Shown: positions 5,774 through 7,176 of the stretch, one piece after another
Position numbering within the stretch: position 1 is the first letter of the stretch
Layout of the letters: each line of letters starts with the position of its first letter
Assembly: GCA_903863315.1 (NCBI GenBank)
Contig: CAIPBN010000475.1
Location: 1 to 7,176 of the forward strand
Origin: an uncultured Verrucomicrobiota bacterium
GTDB taxonomy: Bacteria; Verrucomicrobiota; Verrucomicrobiia; Limisphaerales; SXTU01
DNA length: 7,176 nucleotides
Direction: 5' to 3'
Made by a program: the position numbers and the translations under genes
Notes under the pieces: generated by a model
Database searches by the model: none
The model's input: the letters and a program-made list of their open reading frames with translations, nothing else
What the model was told of the DNA's origin: nothing

Positions 5774-7176
5774 ATGAAACTGCCACCCACCCCACGCAGA
5801 GCATGTGCTTTTTCATCCCTCGTGGTGGTGGCGCTCGCCCTGTTGGCTATTGCCACCGTGGCGGCGGCGGAAAAACCAGCCGAGCTGAAACCGGTTAACG
5901 TCAAACACTTTGGTGCCAAAGGCGACGGCGTGACCGACGACACGGCAGCTGTCAACGCAGCCATTGTCGCGGCACAAAAACAGGGAGCGGGCGCTGTCGT
6001 CTCGCTACCTTCAGGGCGATACAAAACGGCGCTGGGAAAGGAAAAGTCCATTCGCATCACGGGTGCGGACGGGCTGACGTTTCAGGGCGAAGGCGACACG
6101 ACCATCGTATCGGGTGATCTGGATGAGCCGGTGTTCCGCCTCGTTGACAGCAAGAGCATAACTGTCCGCAAAATCTCCATTGATCATGACCCTCTGGGCT
6201 ACACGCAGGGCACGATTACGAGTGTGGATATCCCGAACATGACTTGCGAAGTGTCGATTGACCCAGGCTATCCCGCACCAAACGATCCGACGTTCAAGGG
6301 CTCGCAGGTGCATCCGTTCGTTTTCTCGGAGAAGAACTACTATCAACTGGATCGCCATTGGCCCAACCCATCTGAAATGGTAAAAACCGGTGAGCACACT
6401 TGGCGCTGGAAGCTGCAAGGGCCGCCCAACATCGAAAACTGGGCCGGCAAGAGATTCTTCATTTATTCTGAGAGCCGCAGCCACGCTTTCATCCTCAGCA
6501 ATCTGCGCGACACGACATTGGAAGACATCAATTACTGGGGCGGCGGGGCCAACGCGGGCTTCTACGTCAACGGGCTGGAAGGCGCCACGACGTTCCGGCG
6601 CTTCGTGATCGGTGTGCCGCCGGGCTCAGCTCGACTTTATTCCTGCGCGGGCGGCGGCCAGATCAGCGGCCTGCGCGGAAAGCTTCTGCTCGATCAGTGC
6701 GATTTTTCCAAAATAGACGACGACGGCATTGATATTTTGTCCAACTACACGCGCATCACCGAGCAAAGAGACAAGCGGACGCTGGTCGTGCAGGCCAAAA
6801 ACAGCGATTACCGTGCGGGCGACCGGGTGGAACTCTGGGATTGGCTGCACAAAAGAATGCGGTCGGACGCCATCATCACAACAGCCACGAGCAACCCCGG
6901 CGGAACTTTCGTTATTGCTCTGGATCGGGATGTCGTGACCGAGCGCGTCGGCGTGGGCGCCGGCATGAACTTCAGCCGCGAGTCCATGACGGACGGCATA
7001 GACCGGCTCATCAACGTGGCGACGGTGGGGCAGGAAACCATAATCCGCGACAGCAAGTTCCAGGTCTTTCGCGCGAAGTGCCTCAACTTGAAAGCCGCCC
7101 ATTGCACGATTGAGCGCTGCACGTTCAGCAATAGCTTCCAGCCCGCGATTTCCGCCGCGCCCGAATGGTATTTCGA
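5774..7176 (+). CDS. Secreted beta-helix protein, pectate-lyase-3/GH110-like (partial)
   Basis: The frame is open from ATG 5774 to the window edge, giving 467 residues with no stop. Residues 1-32 form a signal peptide (RR at 8-9, hydrophobic 15-29, cleavage at AAA-E). Residues 41-64 carry the VKHFGAKGDGVTDDTAAVNAAI pattern that opens pectate_lyase_3 (PF12708) beta-helix proteins. The later part repeats short strand-turn units ('LLLDQCDFSKIDDDGIDILS', then 'INVATVGQETIIRDSKF', 'LKAAHCTIERCTFSNSF'). The DDDGID site (D315-D317), an Arg/Gly segment before it, a 'YRAGDRVELWD' strand after it and the 'PAISAAPEWYF' stretch at the edge resemble GH110 alpha-galactosidase-type proteins. This suggests a retained glycosidase site, by analogy only. 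ATG 5774 is chosen because it gives the signal peptide at the N-terminus; AAGAAG at 5758-5763 is a weak ribosome binding site. The beta-helix fold is confident, the substrate unknown. Confidence 0.85.
   Translation, partial: MKLPPTPRRACAFSSLVVVALALLAIATVAAAEKPAELKPVNVKHFGAKGDGVTDDTAAVNAAIVAAQKQGAGAVVSLPSGRYKTALGKEKSIRITGADGLTFQGEGDTTIVSGDLDEPVFRLVDSKSITVRKISIDHDPLGYTQGTITSVDIPNMTCEVSIDPGYPAPNDPTFKGSQVHPFVFSEKNYYQLDRHWPNPSEMVKTGEHTWRWKLQGPPNIENWAGKRFFIYSESRSHAFILSNLRDTTLEDINYWGGGANAGFYVNGLEGATTFRRFVIGVPPGSARLYSCAGGGQISGLRGKLLLDQCDFSKIDDDGIDILSNYTRITEQRDKRTLVVQAKNSDYRAGDRVELWDWLHKRMRSDAIITTATSNPGGTFVIALDRDVVTERVGVGAGMNFSRESMTDGIDRLINVATVGQETIIRDSKFQVFRAKCLNLKAAHCTIERCTFSNSFQPAISAAPEWYF

Overview
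The window is GC-rich, densely coded DNA from what is most likely a Verrucomicrobiota (less likely Planctomycetota) genome. The taxonomic inference rests on family content. A protein tail resembling DUF1585 (the C-terminal part of the DUF1592/DUF1588/DUF1585 multidomain proteins typical of the PVC group) is followed by two DUF1552 proteins with the HxxSHH motif. Weak or absent Shine-Dalgarno sequences fit the same assignment. No rRNA, tRNA, transposase or CRISPR array is visible.

All convincing genes lie on the + strand. (1) Positions 1-109: the last 35 residues of a DUF1592/1588/1585-type protein. (2) 110-334: a gap holding a heptanucleotide repeat and a 10-bp inverted repeat. (3) 335-1648: DUF1552 protein A, with a TTG start and a twin-arginine signal. 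(4) 1728-3104: DUF1552 protein B, a divergent paralogue. (5) 3101-4432 and 4451-5713: two tandem paralogous secreted proteins of a family I cannot name, roughly 70 % identical by eye and rich in conserved histidines. (6) 5774 to the window end: a secreted right-handed beta-helix protein with a pectate-lyase-3-type N-terminus and GH110-like features, cut off by the window edge.

Gaps between genes are 79 nt, a 4-nt overlap, 18 nt and 60 nt, so the genes from 335 onward look like one transcription unit. Every product has an export signal, so the cluster appears to act outside the cytoplasm. A plausible but unproven reading is an extracytoplasmic glycan-processing locus: a beta-helix glycosidase/lyase paired with a DUF1592/DUF1552 module and two accessory proteins of unknown role.

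The least expected signal is a family of degenerate 7-nt tandem repeats (two types, TTCTGCC/TTCATTC and GTTCTTG/AACCAAG). They sit in the leading gap and at or beside every later gene junction. At two junctions they run into coding sequence, where they encode much of a signal peptide.
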